Assembly (NCBI RefSeq): GCF_003996965.1
Contig: NZ_QWDM01000007.1
Span: 62,001 to 126,000 of the forward strand
Direction of reading: 5' to 3'
DNA length: 64,000 nucleotides
From: Flavobacterium cupreum
GTDB lineage: Bacteria > Bacteroidota > Bacteroidia > Flavobacteriales > Flavobacteriaceae
Shown here: in pieces, positions 18,937 through 27,930 of the stretch
How the letters are laid out: every line of letters starts with the position of its first letter
Position numbering within the stretch: the stretch's first letter is position 1
Position numbers and translations under genes: made by a program
The notes under the pieces: generated by a model
Told to the model about the DNA's origin: nothing
Seen by the model: the letters and a program-made list of their open reading frames with translations, nothing else
Databases searched by the model: none

Positions 18937-18944
18937 GCTTTCTT

Positions 18945-19023
18945 TGCTTAGGACCTTAGCAACTTAGTATCTCAGTATCTAAAAAAAAACTCTGAACCTT
19001 TGCCCCTCTGAACCTTTGTACCT
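18945..19023. repeat. Degenerate decamer array, inverted relative to the post-rho repeat
   Basis: The sequence carries CTTAGGACCTTAGCAACTTA and CTCTGAACCTTTGCCCCTCT-like units, the reverse complement of the decamers starting at 18301. It ends at the M28 peptidase stop codon. Confidence 0.55.
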
Positions 19024-20046
19024 CTATTTAATAGGTTTATCAACTACCGGTCTGTTCTCTCTATTGGCTAAATCCCACGCGACAACAAATGCCAATTGTG
19101 CTCTTTTGGTTAAAGCATCGTATTCGATTTTTTGAGGTTCGTCACCTTTTCCGTGGTAATCTTCGTGAACTCCGTTGAAAAAGAAAACCGCCGGAATACC
19201 ATGTTTTGCGAAGTTGTAGTGGTCAGAACGCTCATAAAAATGATTTGGATCTTTCGGGTCATTAAATTTAAAATCTAAGTCTACTTTTGTGTATTTTTCG
19301 TTTTGGCTCACCACTGTATTGTGTAATTCCGTAGACAAACGGTCCGCGCCAATTACATAAACATAATTATTGGATTTTGCATGTTCTACATCGCGTCTTC
19401 CGATCATGTCAATATTGATATCAGTGATGGTATTGGCAATTGGGAACAACGGGTTTTCAGAATAATAACGGGAACCGTGTAATCCGTGCTCTTCTCCGGT
19501 AACGTGAAGGAACAGTATTGAACGTTTTGGTCCGTGTCCGTCTTTTTTGGCTTTTGCGAACGCTTTTGCAATTTCCATAACTGCTACAGTCCCGGAACCA
19601 TCATCATCAGCACCATTGTAAACTTCACCGTTTTTAATTCCAACGTGGTCATAATGCGCTGAAATTACCAGTACTTCATCCGGTTTTTCAGAACCTTCAA
19701 TATACGCCCAGATATTTTCAGAATCAGGTAAGTTTTCGTTGCGTCTTGCATTCAGGAATGCTGCGGGAATTGGCTGATAGTAATCTTTTGCTCCTTTAGG
19801 AAACGAAATTCCATTCTTTTTGTATTGCTCGATCATATAAAGTCCGGCTTTTTTCTGTCCTTTTGAACCCGTTTCACGGCCTTCCATTTCATCTGAAGCA
19901 ACAACGTATAACATTGTTTTTAAATCCTTTTCGGTGATGACTTTCATGTATTTGGTTGGATCTGAATTGTCCTTAGAGGCAGCCAGCTGCGCATTTTTAC
20001 ATGAAAATGCAGAAGTAATTAATAATAAAATTACAAGTTTTTTCAT
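19024..20046 (-). CDS. M28-family zinc aminopeptidase, lipoprotein
   Basis: A 340-residue protein with a lipoprotein signal (MKKLVILLLITSAFSC, Cys16). The M28 metal-binding motifs appear in order: SAHYDHVG, NGADDDGSG, GEEHGLHGS, DMIGR and RSDHYNFAKHGIP. It should be anchored outside the cytoplasm and release N-terminal amino acids from peptides using two zinc ions. It lies 7 bases downstream of the DUF3667 gene, suggesting one transcript. Confidence 0.93.
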   Translation of the reverse strand: MKKLVILLLITSAFSCKNAQLAASKDNSDPTKYMKVITEKDLKTMLYVVASDEMEGRETGSKGQKKAGLYMIEQYKKNGISFPKGAKDYYQPIPAAFLNARRNENLPDSENIWAYIEGSEKPDEVLVISAHYDHVGIKNGEVYNGADDDGSGTVAVMEIAKAFAKAKKDGHGPKRSILFLHVTGEEHGLHGSRYYSENPLFPIANTITDINIDMIGRRDVEHAKSNNYVYVIGADRLSTELHNTVVSQNEKYTKVDLDFKFNDPKDPNHFYERSDHYNFAKHGIPAVFFFNGVHEDYHGKGDEPQKIEYDALTKRAQLAFVVAWDLANRENRPVVDKPIK

Positions 20047-20053
20047 TTTTGGT

Positions 20054-21028
20054 TTAGTGTAAATTGATGAATGTGTAAAAAATATAAAATAATAGTAAAA
20101 ATAAAATAAAAAGGGAGTTTATAAAGAACAAAAACACGCTTTTTATAAAAGAAACAATTCTCGTTTCCCCGTAAAAACGATGGTGGGCCGGATAAAAATA
20201 ATAGCACATCCATAGCGTCCCTACAAATGTTATGATGTTAGATAGGAAGGTTAGCGGATTATCTTCCCCAAACAAACCAACTATCCTGTTAACGATAAAC
20301 AGAATCAGAAAGATGAGAAGCAAAAACGAAAAATAGTGCAGTGTAAAAATCCCGTGATCAAAGTAATACCATTTCTTTTTACTGTGAAAAATCCACAAAA
20401 AGAAAGCAAAAAACGGCATGATGACAAACAATATTTTTGGGATATTATGAAAAAAGGATTCAATAAATTTTTCAATGATTTCCTTTTTAGTATTGTGTTC
20501 CGTGACATTCGTTACTTTTTCGTAAGCCCAGTACTGAAAATCGGAAAGCTTCTCGTCTTCCTTTCCGTATTTCTGAATCGAATCTATTTCTTTCATGGAT
20601 TTGAAATCGAAAAACTTGCTGGAAATTTTCATTTCACTTCCTTTATTCGCCTGATTTATTATTTCAGCGGTATCCAGCTCTTTTTCGCTTTTATTGATAT
20701 CTTCACTCACTTTGCCGGGGAATATAGCAATTAAAAGAAAAGTGATAAAACTGATAAAGATATACAAACGAACGGGTGCCAAATACGACAGCCTTTTTCC
20801 CGAAAGATATTCTTTGGTCAGTGTTGAAGGTTTAAAGAGCAGATTTTTGATCGTTTTCCAGAAAGCATTTTCGTAATGCGTTAAGTCTTCAAAAAAATGA
20901 ATAAATAAATGGTGAAAGGTTTTTCGGCTGTCTGTATTCTCCTGTCCGCAATTCGGACAATATTTTTGCTCTACAACATGCCTGCAATTTAAACAGGTTT
21001 TATCTTTTCTAATCGGACTATGTGACAT
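20054..21028 (-). CDS. DUF3667-family membrane protein with zinc ribbon
   Basis: The 324-residue protein starts with a zinc-ribbon-like segment CLNCRHVVEQKYCPNCGQ (four Cys at about 12-34) and continues with HHLFIHFFEDLTHYENAFWKT, the DUF3667 signature. Five or so hydrophobic segments follow (about 90-108, 205-222, 232-252, 262-282, 296-320). The function of this Bacteroidota family is not known. It precedes the M28 peptidase gene by 7 bases. Confidence 0.85.
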   Translation of the reverse strand: MSHSPIRKDKTCLNCRHVVEQKYCPNCGQENTDSRKTFHHLFIHFFEDLTHYENAFWKTIKNLLFKPSTLTKEYLSGKRLSYLAPVRLYIFISFITFLLIAIFPGKVSEDINKSEKELDTAEIINQANKGSEMKISSKFFDFKSMKEIDSIQKYGKEDEKLSDFQYWAYEKVTNVTEHNTKKEIIEKFIESFFHNIPKILFVIMPFFAFFLWIFHSKKKWYYFDHGIFTLHYFSFLLLIFLILFIVNRIVGLFGEDNPLTFLSNIITFVGTLWMCYYFYPAHHRFYGETRIVSFIKSVFLFFINSLFILFLLLFYIFYTFINLH

Positions 21029-21205
21029 TGGTAATTTATGGTTAATTTGGTTTTTGGTTTGTTGTTTTTTTTGCCCACGGATTTAACGGATTTAAACGGG
21101 TTTGCACCGGTTTTTTTTCACTCCTGATTGCTACCATGATAAAAGAGTTTAATTAATTTTTTAGTAACTCTGTCAATCTGCTACATCTGCGGGCTGTTTC
21201 GAAGC

Positions 21206-21979
21206 TTATTTTTTCAGGACTTCATTCAGAAAAAGCTGCAAATGTTCAAAAGATCTTTTCGCTGCTTTTTCATTATAAGCCGCTCCTTTTGAATTATCGC
21301 TTCCGGCTTCGGGATTGGTAAAGGAATGCACAGAATTGGCGTAGTAAATCATTTGCCAGTCGGCTTTTGAGTCACGCATTTCCTGTTGGAAAGCCGTTAT
21401 TTCTTCTTTTGAAACAAAAGGATCATCAGCACCGTGGCAAATCAAAACTTTAGTGGTAATTGGCTCAACAGCTCTTGTCGCATCTTTGCCCAGCCCTCCG
21501 TGAAAAGAAGCGATTCCTTTTATATTCAGATGCCCGCGTGCAGCTTCAAGAACTCCCGTTCCTCCGAAGCAATATCCGATCGCAACAATGTTATCGGCAT
21601 TTGCACCGGATTTGATTAATTCCTGTAAAGCCAGATTGATTCTTTTTTGATAATCTGCAAAGTTGGTTTTAAAGTAACCGGCTTGTTTTCCCGCTTCAGC
21701 AGTATTTTTCGGATAGTTTCCTTCACCATAGATATCAGCGATGAAAACATGATAACCTAATTTTGATAAATTTTCTGCAATTCCTTTTGAGGCATTGTCA
21801 ATCCCCAGCCAGGCTGGTAAAAGAAGGATACCGGGATTGTTTGTGCTTTTTTTGGCCGCTTTTATAAATAAGCCATTTAAGGCCTGATTTCCGTCAGTGT
21901 ATTTTACTGTTTTCAATTGTGCGTTTATAGTGTTTGAAAATAATATTGTAGCGAAGAGGAGCAGGGTTGAGTTTTTCAT
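21206..21979 (-). CDS. Exported dienelactone hydrolase-family protein
   Basis: The start is placed at 21979 because MKNSTLLLFATILFSNTINAQ is a clean signal peptide; an in-frame upstream ATG at 22033 adds an unlikely extension. The 257-residue protein has the alpha/beta hydrolase triad expected of the family: nucleophile Cys in IGYCFGGTG, Asp in CHGADDPF and His in SVHSFTNPEAG. Such enzymes hydrolyse lactones or esters; the natural substrate here is unknown and the periplasmic location differs from the classical cytoplasmic enzyme. Confidence 0.9.
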   Translation of the reverse strand: MKNSTLLLFATILFSNTINAQLKTVKYTDGNQALNGLFIKAAKKSTNNPGILLLPAWLGIDNASKGIAENLSKLGYHVFIADIYGEGNYPKNTAEAGKQAGYFKTNFADYQKRINLALQELIKSGANADNIVAIGYCFGGTGVLEAARGHLNIKGIASFHGGLGKDATRAVEPITTKVLICHGADDPFVSKEEITAFQQEMRDSKADWQMIYYANSVHSFTNPEAGSDNSKGAAYNEKAAKRSFEHLQLFLNEVLKK

Positions 21980-22098
21980 AGTTTTACAATTTTTAACAAA
22001 TATCAGAAATATTATGTTACAAAAAAATCTCAAAAGATATTTCTTGTGAGGTTTGCCAAACTTTGAATTGTTTAGTTAATTCTTTAATAATTAGCTGT

Positions 22099-22551
22099 TT
22101 ATAAGCTTATGTTTCTTTTAAAAGCGCAACCGAGTTCTACCATGGAGTCTGTTTTGGCAATTCCGGGAATATTATCGATTTTTTCATATAATATTTTACG
22201 CATGTGTTCGTGGTTTTTTGCCGTGATTTTCAGGTACAGCGTAAACGATCCGGTTACAAAGTAGCATTCCGTAATCTCCGGAATTTCTTTTAGGGCCTCG
22301 ATAATTCTTTCGGAATCAGAATCCTTATTCAGCGTAATTCCGGTGAAAGAAGCCCAGTCATAACCAATCTGTTTTTCATTCAGAATCGGTTTGATGCCGG
22401 TAATAATGCCCTGTTCAAACAAACGGTTAATACGCTGGTGCACCATCGTATTTGAAATTTTCAGATTAGTAGCAATCGTCGAAAAAGCGATTCTGCCGTC
22501 TTTTTCTAATTCTTTGATAATGTTTATGTCAAATTCATCTAAAATATCCAT
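22099..22551 (-). CDS. Lrp/AsnC-family transcriptional regulator
   Basis: The start is placed at 22551 (MDILDEFDINIIKELEKDGR), which fits the family; an upstream in-frame ATG at 22614 adds 21 residues that do not. The 150-residue protein has an N-terminal winged helix (FSTIATNLKISNTMVHQRINRL) and a C-terminal RAM ligand-binding domain (FTGITLNKDSDSERII, ITECYFVTGSFTLYLKI). It lies divergent to ornithine aminotransferase with about 200 bases between them, so amino-acid-responsive control of that gene is likely. Confidence 0.93.
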   Translation of the reverse strand: MDILDEFDINIIKELEKDGRIAFSTIATNLKISNTMVHQRINRLFEQGIITGIKPILNEKQIGYDWASFTGITLNKDSDSERIIEALKEIPEITECYFVTGSFTLYLKITAKNHEHMRKILYEKIDNIPGIAKTDSMVELGCAFKRNISL

Positions 22552-22702
22552 GCTGCTATTTTTTACAGGTTTAATAATGTAAAGATAGAAATAAGTCTGG
22601 TTTGAAATCGGCAATCAAATGCAAAATTGACTTTTATTCTGGTTTAAATAATAAATTTGATTTTTAAGAGTCGTAATGAAGTTAAAAGTTGTGATTTAAT
22701 GG

Positions 22703-22730
22703 TTGTAAATAAATAATTTTTATATTTTTG
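22703..22730 (+). promoter_or_regulatory. Bacteroidota-type promoter for ornithine aminotransferase
   Basis: TTG at 22703-22705 and TATTTTTG at 22723-22730, spaced by 17 bases, match the TTG-N17-19-TAnnTTTG promoter of Flavobacterium. Transcription would begin about 10 bases before the ATG at 22752. Confidence 0.7.
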
Positions 22731-22751
22731 TTTCCGTAAAAAGAAAATATT

Positions 22752-24002
22752 ATGGGACATCAACAGGAAATACTTTCGTCAAAATCAGAAGTTTTGATCG
22801 AAAAAGAGAATAAATACGGAGCGCACAATTATCATCCGCTTCCGGTAGTTTTAGAACGAGGCGAAGGTGTTTACGTATGGGATGTTGATGGAAAAAAATA
22901 TTATGACTTTTTATCTGCTTACTCTGCCGTAAATCAGGGGCATTGCCATCCGGTTATTGTAAAAGCAATGACAGATCAGGCGCAGAAACTGACTTTAACT
23001 TCAAGAGCGTTTTACAACGATAAATTGGGGAATTACGAAGAATTTATTACCAATTATTTTGGTTTTGATAAAGTATTACCCATGAATACAGGTGCTGAGG
23101 CGGTTGAGACTGCTCTTAAGCTTTGCAGAAAATGGGCGTACGAAGTAAAAGGAATTCATGAAAACCTGGCTCAGATTATTGTGTGCGAGAATAATTTTCA
23201 CGGAAGAACTACTACTATTATTTCATTTTCGAATGATGAGAGTGCCCGTAAAAACTTCGGTCCTTTTACAGAGGGATTTATAAAAATTGAATATGATAAT
23301 CTGGAAGCTTTGGAAAAAGCTTTGGAATCTTCAAAAAATATTGCCGGATTCCTTGTTGAACCGATTCAGGGGGAAGCCGGGGTTTACGTTCCTTCTGAAG
23401 GTTATTTAGCGAAAGCAAAAGAGCTTTGTGAAAAACATAATGTACTGTTTATTGCAGACGAAGTTCAGACTGGAATTGCACGTACGGGAAAATTACTAGC
23501 CGTTCATCACGAAAATGTACAGCCTGATATTTTAATCTTAGGAAAAGCAATTTCAGGCGGTGTTTATCCGGTTTCTGCGGTTTTGGCCAATAACGAGATT
23601 ATGAATGTTATCAGACCGGGACAGCATGGATCTACTTTTGGTGGAAATCCTGTTGCTGCGGCAGTTGCAATTGCCGCACTTGAAGTGGTAAGAGACGAAA
23701 AATTAGCTGAAAATGCTGAGCGTTTGGGGATTATTTTGCGCAAAGGATTAAACGAAATTGCACAAAGAAATGACCTGATTACGTTAGTACGCGGTAAAGG
23801 ATTGCTAAATGCCATCGTCATTAATTGCGGTGAAGATTCTGATCTGGCCTGGGAAATCTGCCTGAAATTCAGGGACAACGGATTATTGGCAAAACCAACT
23901 CACGGAAATAAAATCAGACTGGCGCCGCCTTTGGTCATGACCGAATCTCAAATTCAGGAATGTCTGGAGATTATTGAAAAATCACTAAACGATTTCAGGT
24001 AA
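22752..24002 (+). CDS. rocD: Ornithine aminotransferase
   Basis: A 416-residue class III PLP aminotransferase. The start [26 protein letters not shown]... is typical of bacterial ornithine-oxo-acid transaminases. The PLP lysine lies in [16 protein letters not shown] and the cofactor Asp in [14 protein letters not shown]. It converts ornithine and 2-oxoglutarate to glutamate semialdehyde and glutamate, in arginine breakdown and proline formation. A divergent Lrp-type regulator lies upstream and a strong terminator follows. Confidence 0.95.
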   Translation: MGHQQEILSSKSEVLIEKENKYGAHNYHPLPVVLERGEGVYVWDVDGKKYYDFLSAYSAVNQGHCHPVIVKAMTDQAQKLTLTSRAFYNDKLGNYEEFITNYFGFDKVLPMNTGAEAVETALKLCRKWAYEVKGIHENLAQIIVCENNFHGRTTTIISFSNDESARKNFGPFTEGFIKIEYDNLEALEKALESSKNIAGFLVEPIQGEAGVYVPSEGYLAKAKELCEKHNVLFIADEVQTGIARTGKLLAVHHENVQPDILILGKAISGGVYPVSAVLANNEIMNVIRPGQHGSTFGGNPVAAAVAIAALEVVRDEKLAENAERLGIILRKGLNEIAQRNDLITLVRGKGLLNAIVINCGEDSDLAWEICLKFRDNGLLAKPTHGNKIRLAPPLVMTESQIQECLEIIEKSLNDFR

Positions 24003-24029
24003 AATTAATTCAGCTTACTTTACTATATA

Positions 24030-24060
24030 AAAAGGCGATTGCTAAATGCAATCGCCTTTT
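24030..24060 (+). terminator. Intrinsic terminator after rocD
   Basis: A perfect 13-bp stem AAAAGGCGATTGC / GCAATCGCCTTTT with a 5-base loop, 27 bases past the rocD stop. Confidence 0.9.
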
Positions 24061-24133
24061 GTTTGTAATTGGTTTTCTAAAAAAAGCCGGGCTTAAATTT
24101 TTTACTTTCAGACCTCCTGCAGGAAATTAGATT

Positions 24134-25783
24134 CTATTTCTTAAGAGCAGCACCGCCGGGCATCTGTTCCGGTTTTAGCTTAAATTTACTGTATTCTACC
24201 ACTCCCGTTTTGTCGGCCCATTCGAAATATTCGGCAGAAAGTTTATTTACGATTCCGGGATTTTGCTGCGCTACATTTTTGGTTTCGCCGCGGTCTGTTT
24301 CGATATCATACAGTTCCCATTCGTAAGACGGATAAATAGATACCAGTTTCCATTTGCCATCCCTTACGGCTCGATTTCCGGCTCTTTCCCAAAATAATGG
24401 TGCGCCTCTGTCTACCTGCGAAACATTATCAAATAAAACAGGCAGTAAACTCTTTCCAACCAAAGGATTTGAGGTCACACCATTATATTCCTTAGGATAT
24501 TCAATTCCGGCGAGTTGATAGAAAGTAGGAGCAAGGTCAATGATATGTCCTGTTCCTTTGTCTATTCTTCCTGCTTTTATTTTAGAAGGAAACCAGGAGA
24601 TAAAAGGGGAACTGAATCCACCTTCGTGCATATTATTTTTATATTGCTGTAAAGGAGTATTCGACAAATACGCCCAGTTTTGTTCCTGATAATCAAAGGA
24701 TCCGGAAGTTCCGACAGGACCTTCATTCCGTACTAATCCTCTTCCAAGCGGATTATAAGTATTAAAACCTCCCTGCGCGCCGTTATCCGAAATGAAGATA
24801 ATCAGGGTGTTCTGATCTTTTTTCAGGGCTTTTATTTTTTCCAGAACCTTGCCTACATTCTGATCCATATTGTCGACCATGGCCGCATAGACTTCCATTT
24901 TTGCTTTCCAGAACTGCTTTTCGTCGTAAGTCAGTTTATTCCATTCCGGAACTTCAGGATCTTTTGGCGCTACGGTCTGATCTGCCGGTAAAATGCCGTT
25001 TTCTTTTAATTTCTGGATTCTCTTTTCTCTTAAAATATCCCAGCCTTCATCAAATTTCCCTCTGTATTTGGCAATATCAACCGGTTTAGCCTGAAGTGGC
25101 CAGTGTGGCGCGGTAAAAGCGAGGTACAAAAAGAAAGGCTTATTTTCCTTGTTCTGCTCGTCCAGAAAAGCAACTGCATTATTCCCGATTTCATCTGTAA
25201 AATAATACGAATCATCTTTAGGGTGCAGTTCTTCATTATTTCGGATCAGTTTTACAGGATAAGGCGTCTTTCCAAAAGGCAGGGGTTTGGTATCAAAATA
25301 ATTCGAAGCTCCTTTTAAAATGCCGTAAAATTTATCAAAGCCTCTCTGGTTCGGCCATTGTGCCTGATCTTCGGAACCTACGTGCCATTTTCCGGATAAA
25401 AGGGTACTGTATCCGCCCGAGCGAAAAACTTCTCCCAGTGTCAGGGACTCTTTGTTTAAATATCCCTGATACGCCGGTAATCCTAAATTGACATCGAAAA
25501 AACCAACACCGGCTTTATGCTGATACTGGCCTGTGAGTAAAGATGCCCTTGTTGGGGCACAAATGGAGTTGTTGTAGAATTCACGCAGTCGGGTTCCTTC
25601 CTTTGCCAGTTTGTCAAGATTGGGTGTTTTTATTTCTGAACCATAATTTCCTAAATCCGAATAGCCCATATCGTCGACCATAATCAAAATGATATTCGGT
25701 TTTGTACCTTCAGTTTTATGTTGTGCCTGTACCAAAACGGCTGCCGAAAGAAGCAGCGACAGTGTAATAGATATTTTTTTCAT
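24134..25783 (-). CDS. Arylsulfatase-type sulfatase (S1 family), exported
   Basis: A 549-residue protein with a signal peptide (cut after VQAQ near 21). The catalytic motif CAPTR has Cys75, the residue that is converted to formylglycine in active sulfatases. The calcium-binding residues lie in IILIMVDDMGYSD and IFISDNGAQGG, and SGKWHVG holds the sulfate-binding Lys/His. It hydrolyses a sulfate ester in the periplasm; the substrate is unknown. It is last in a run with the YeiH exporter, 25 bases away. It is clearly distinct in sequence from the other two sulfatases in the window. No sulfatase-maturation enzyme gene is present here, so activation depends on a gene elsewhere. Confidence 0.93.
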   Translation of the reverse strand: MKKISITLSLLLSAAVLVQAQHKTEGTKPNIILIMVDDMGYSDLGNYGSEIKTPNLDKLAKEGTRLREFYNNSICAPTRASLLTGQYQHKAGVGFFDVNLGLPAYQGYLNKESLTLGEVFRSGGYSTLLSGKWHVGSEDQAQWPNQRGFDKFYGILKGASNYFDTKPLPFGKTPYPVKLIRNNEELHPKDDSYYFTDEIGNNAVAFLDEQNKENKPFFLYLAFTAPHWPLQAKPVDIAKYRGKFDEGWDILREKRIQKLKENGILPADQTVAPKDPEVPEWNKLTYDEKQFWKAKMEVYAAMVDNMDQNVGKVLEKIKALKKDQNTLIIFISDNGAQGGFNTYNPLGRGLVRNEGPVGTSGSFDYQEQNWAYLSNTPLQQYKNNMHEGGFSSPFISWFPSKIKAGRIDKGTGHIIDLAPTFYQLAGIEYPKEYNGVTSNPLVGKSLLPVLFDNVSQVDRGAPLFWERAGNRAVRDGKWKLVSIYPSYEWELYDIETDRGETKNVAQQNPGIVNKLSAEYFEWADKTGVVEYSKFKLKPEQMPGGAALKK

Positions 25784-25808
25784 GCGTTGGAGTAAATTTT
25801 AAACCGGA

Positions 25809-27071
25809 TCAGGTACTGAAAAGTACAAATGCGATCAGGAGTGTAAGGATTATATTGAATAGCTGTGCTATTAAAAAGGCGTATAGCGGTTTTTTACTGG
25901 TATTGCTAAATAAATCTTTGAAGTTCGTTTCCAGGCCAATACTGGTAAAAGCAAGTGCGAACCAAAGTCCCTGAATATTTTTTAAACTGTCTTTCACATT
26001 ATCCCGGGTTTCGGGAGTAAGCAGAAAGGAAAAAACAAGCGAAGCGCCAATAAAGCCAATAACAAATTTTGGAAAACGTTCCCAGATAATTCCCAGCGTT
26101 GGTTTTGCATCCGCAGTTTCCGCAGAGGTGTTTTGAGTGTAAATCCAATAAAGAGAGATGGCAAAGGCAGCCAGTCCCAACAATACATTTTGGGAGAATT
26201 TTACGATCGTACTGATTTTTAAAGCAGTTTCCCCAACAAGGGTTCCGGAAGCCACAACAGCTCCGGAGGTATCAATACTTCCGCCCAGCCAGGCTCCGGT
26301 AACTTCTTCGGGAAAGTTGAAATAACGCGCAATAACAGGCATGAAAATCATCATCGGAATTGCGGTTACCAATACCATCGAAATGACATAAGACAGTTTC
26401 TTCGAATCTCCCTTAATAGCTCCCGAAGTCGCGATTGCAGCTGAAACACCACAGATGGAAACCGCACTCGAAATCATCATAGTCAGTTCATCATCCACTT
26501 TTAATTTACGGCAGAGCCAGAAGGCAAAGTACCACACCGACAATACCACGACCAAAGCCTGAAAGAGTCCCAGCGAACCTGCTTTCAGAATGTCGGAAAA
26601 GATAACGCTGGTGCCCAGCAAAACCAGTCCGATTTTTACAAAAACTTCTGTAGAAAGTGCCGTACGAAACCATTCGGGCAGTTTGAAAAAATTACCGATT
26701 GCCAGACCAATGATCAGACTGAAAATAACGGCTTCCAGATTGATGCCTTTTACGAAAGTATTTCCGGCAATAATTAATGAAATTAACGTCAGTATATAAA
26801 CGACCGGGAAAACAACTAAAAAGCTTTTTACCGGTTTTCCAATCAAAAAGGCCCCTATGGTTCCGATCGAAAGGAAATAGACAAATTGCAGCAGCAGGGT
26901 CTGCAGATTTCCGAATTCAAAAACATCCTCTCGTAAATCGGCTATACCGGACCATTTGAAAGCGGGCACTTCAGGAAGAAAAAGAAACAGGGAAATCCCA
27001 ATGATTAGAAATGCTAAAAGAACTACTGTCCAGTCTTCGTGCAGGGCAAATTGTTTGGTTGTAGCTGACAT
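25809..27071 (-). CDS. YeiH-family putative sulfate exporter
   Basis: A 420-residue protein with about 11 hydrophobic helices, matching the YeiH (UPF0324) family through segments such as IIGLAIGNF, GIVLLG-like KIGLVLLGTSVIF, ICGVSAAIATSGAIKGD and GAWLGGSIDTSGAVVASGT. Family members are annotated as putative sulfate exporters on weak experimental grounds. Its place between a sulfatase and an exported redox protein suggests it handles inorganic sulfur released by the sulfatases. It starts 18 bases after the rhodanese-thioredoxin gene. Confidence 0.88.
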   Translation of the reverse strand: MSATTKQFALHEDWTVVLLAFLIIGISLFLFLPEVPAFKWSGIADLREDVFEFGNLQTLLLQFVYFLSIGTIGAFLIGKPVKSFLVVFPVVYILTLISLIIAGNTFVKGINLEAVIFSLIIGLAIGNFFKLPEWFRTALSTEVFVKIGLVLLGTSVIFSDILKAGSLGLFQALVVVLSVWYFAFWLCRKLKVDDELTMMISSAVSICGVSAAIATSGAIKGDSKKLSYVISMVLVTAIPMMIFMPVIARYFNFPEEVTGAWLGGSIDTSGAVVASGTLVGETALKISTIVKFSQNVLLGLAAFAISLYWIYTQNTSAETADAKPTLGIIWERFPKFVIGFIGASLVFSFLLTPETRDNVKDSLKNIQGLWFALAFTSIGLETNFKDLFSNTSKKPLYAFLIAQLFNIILTLLIAFVLFST

Positions 27072-27089
27072 TTAAATATTTTTAGACTA

Positions 27090-27806
27090 TTATCTTTGGG
27101 CCAAAGCCACATCCACATCATTTTTCAAATCACCCAGACCATCTTTTTTGAAGACAATTTTACCATTCTGATACAAGATCAGAGTAGGGAAGACCCGTAC
27201 GGTTTTTAAATCGGCAATGACCTGAGGGCTTTCTTCTAGCTCAATCTGTACGATTTTTAGTTTTTCCCCGTATTGCGTTCTGAGGTTTTCTAAAATTGGT
27301 TTTACCGTTTTGCAGGTAGCACAATATTTAGATCCGATATCTACTAAAACATAGTTGTTATCGACAACAATTTTTTTGTATTCCGGCAAAGTCAATTTGC
27401 TTTTCAGATTGCTGTAAAAAGGTTTTCCGCCGCCAATCCAGCTGGCAATTCCGCCTTCTAAGATATAGACTTCCGAAAAGCCTTTTTTTACTAATTCTGT
27501 TGCTAAAAGACCACTTCGGTAAGCGGCAATGGAATAAATAAATACGGGTTGTGACGGATTTAAGGCGGCTACCGCTTTTTCGAAATTTTCAGATTTGGTA
27601 TTGAAATTCAGGGCGCCTTCTATATGGTTTAACGCAAATTCTTCCGGGCCTCTGGCATCAATGACCTGCGGGTTTTTCTGGGTTTTGATTTTTGAATAAA
27701 AAGCATCCAGCAAAACCACACTCGAGCTTTTATCCTGTGCAAAACCTGCAAGGGTAAAAAGGAAGAGCAGGGCTGAGAGACTGTTTTTGAGTATTTTATT
27801 TTTCAT
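27090..27806 (-). CDS. Exported rhodanese-like/thioredoxin fusion with Ser in place of rhodanese Cys
   Basis: The start at 27806 gives a signal peptide (MKNKILKNSLSALLFLFTLAGFAQ); longer in-frame starts up to 27977 would overlap the preceding gene. The 238-residue protein has a rhodanese domain (about 30-132: VIDARGPEEFALNHIEGALNF) and a thioredoxin domain (about 145-238) with CATC at 162-165 and the cis-Pro motif VFPTL. In the rhodanese domain, where the active Cys is expected the sequence is IYSIAAYRSG, so Ser92 replaces it and sulfur transfer by that site is unlikely. The thioredoxin motif is intact. A redox or chaperone role for exported sulfur enzymes is inferred. Confidence 0.88.
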   Translation of the reverse strand: MKNKILKNSLSALLFLFTLAGFAQDKSSSVVLLDAFYSKIKTQKNPQVIDARGPEEFALNHIEGALNFNTKSENFEKAVAALNPSQPVFIYSIAAYRSGLLATELVKKGFSEVYILEGGIASWIGGGKPFYSNLKSKLTLPEYKKIVVDNNYVLVDIGSKYCATCKTVKPILENLRTQYGEKLKIVQIELEESPQVIADLKTVRVFPTLILYQNGKIVFKKDGLGDLKNDVDVALAQR

Positions 27807-27930
27807 GATTTCCTGTAATTTTATAAAGTTGGCAGTGTATTTCAAAGTTGAACCTGAAAAGCACTGCCAATTTTTTATGATATAATTCCGATCGCCGTTT
27901 TCGGATTTCGTTGTTGTATTCCTGACTGTT

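Larger units (their letters stand above)
18296..18937 (+). repeat. Tandem 249-250-bp repeat (about 2.5 copies) after rho
   Basis: Three repeat starts are visible at 18301, 18551 and 18800 (periods 250 and 249). Each copy begins with degenerate decamers (GGTGCTGAGG, ACTAAGT, CAAAGG), then GGAATCTATACTATAAA, a terminator-like hairpin, TGTAAACTTGTGTGTCGGG and TTCATTCGAATTC. The third copy stops after the hairpin. No coding frame or transposase is present. It forms most of the 729-base gap between convergent rho and the M28 peptidase gene. Confidence 0.9.

Noticed and set aside
18296..18937. Insertion sequence or CRISPR array
   Set aside because: The 249-bp units have no transposase, terminal inverted repeats or regular repeat-spacer pattern of CRISPR size.
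21118..21127. Further copy of the LytTR-type repeat (TTCACTCCT)
   Set aside because: A single 9-base match with no second copy 21 bp away and no promoter context is likely chance.
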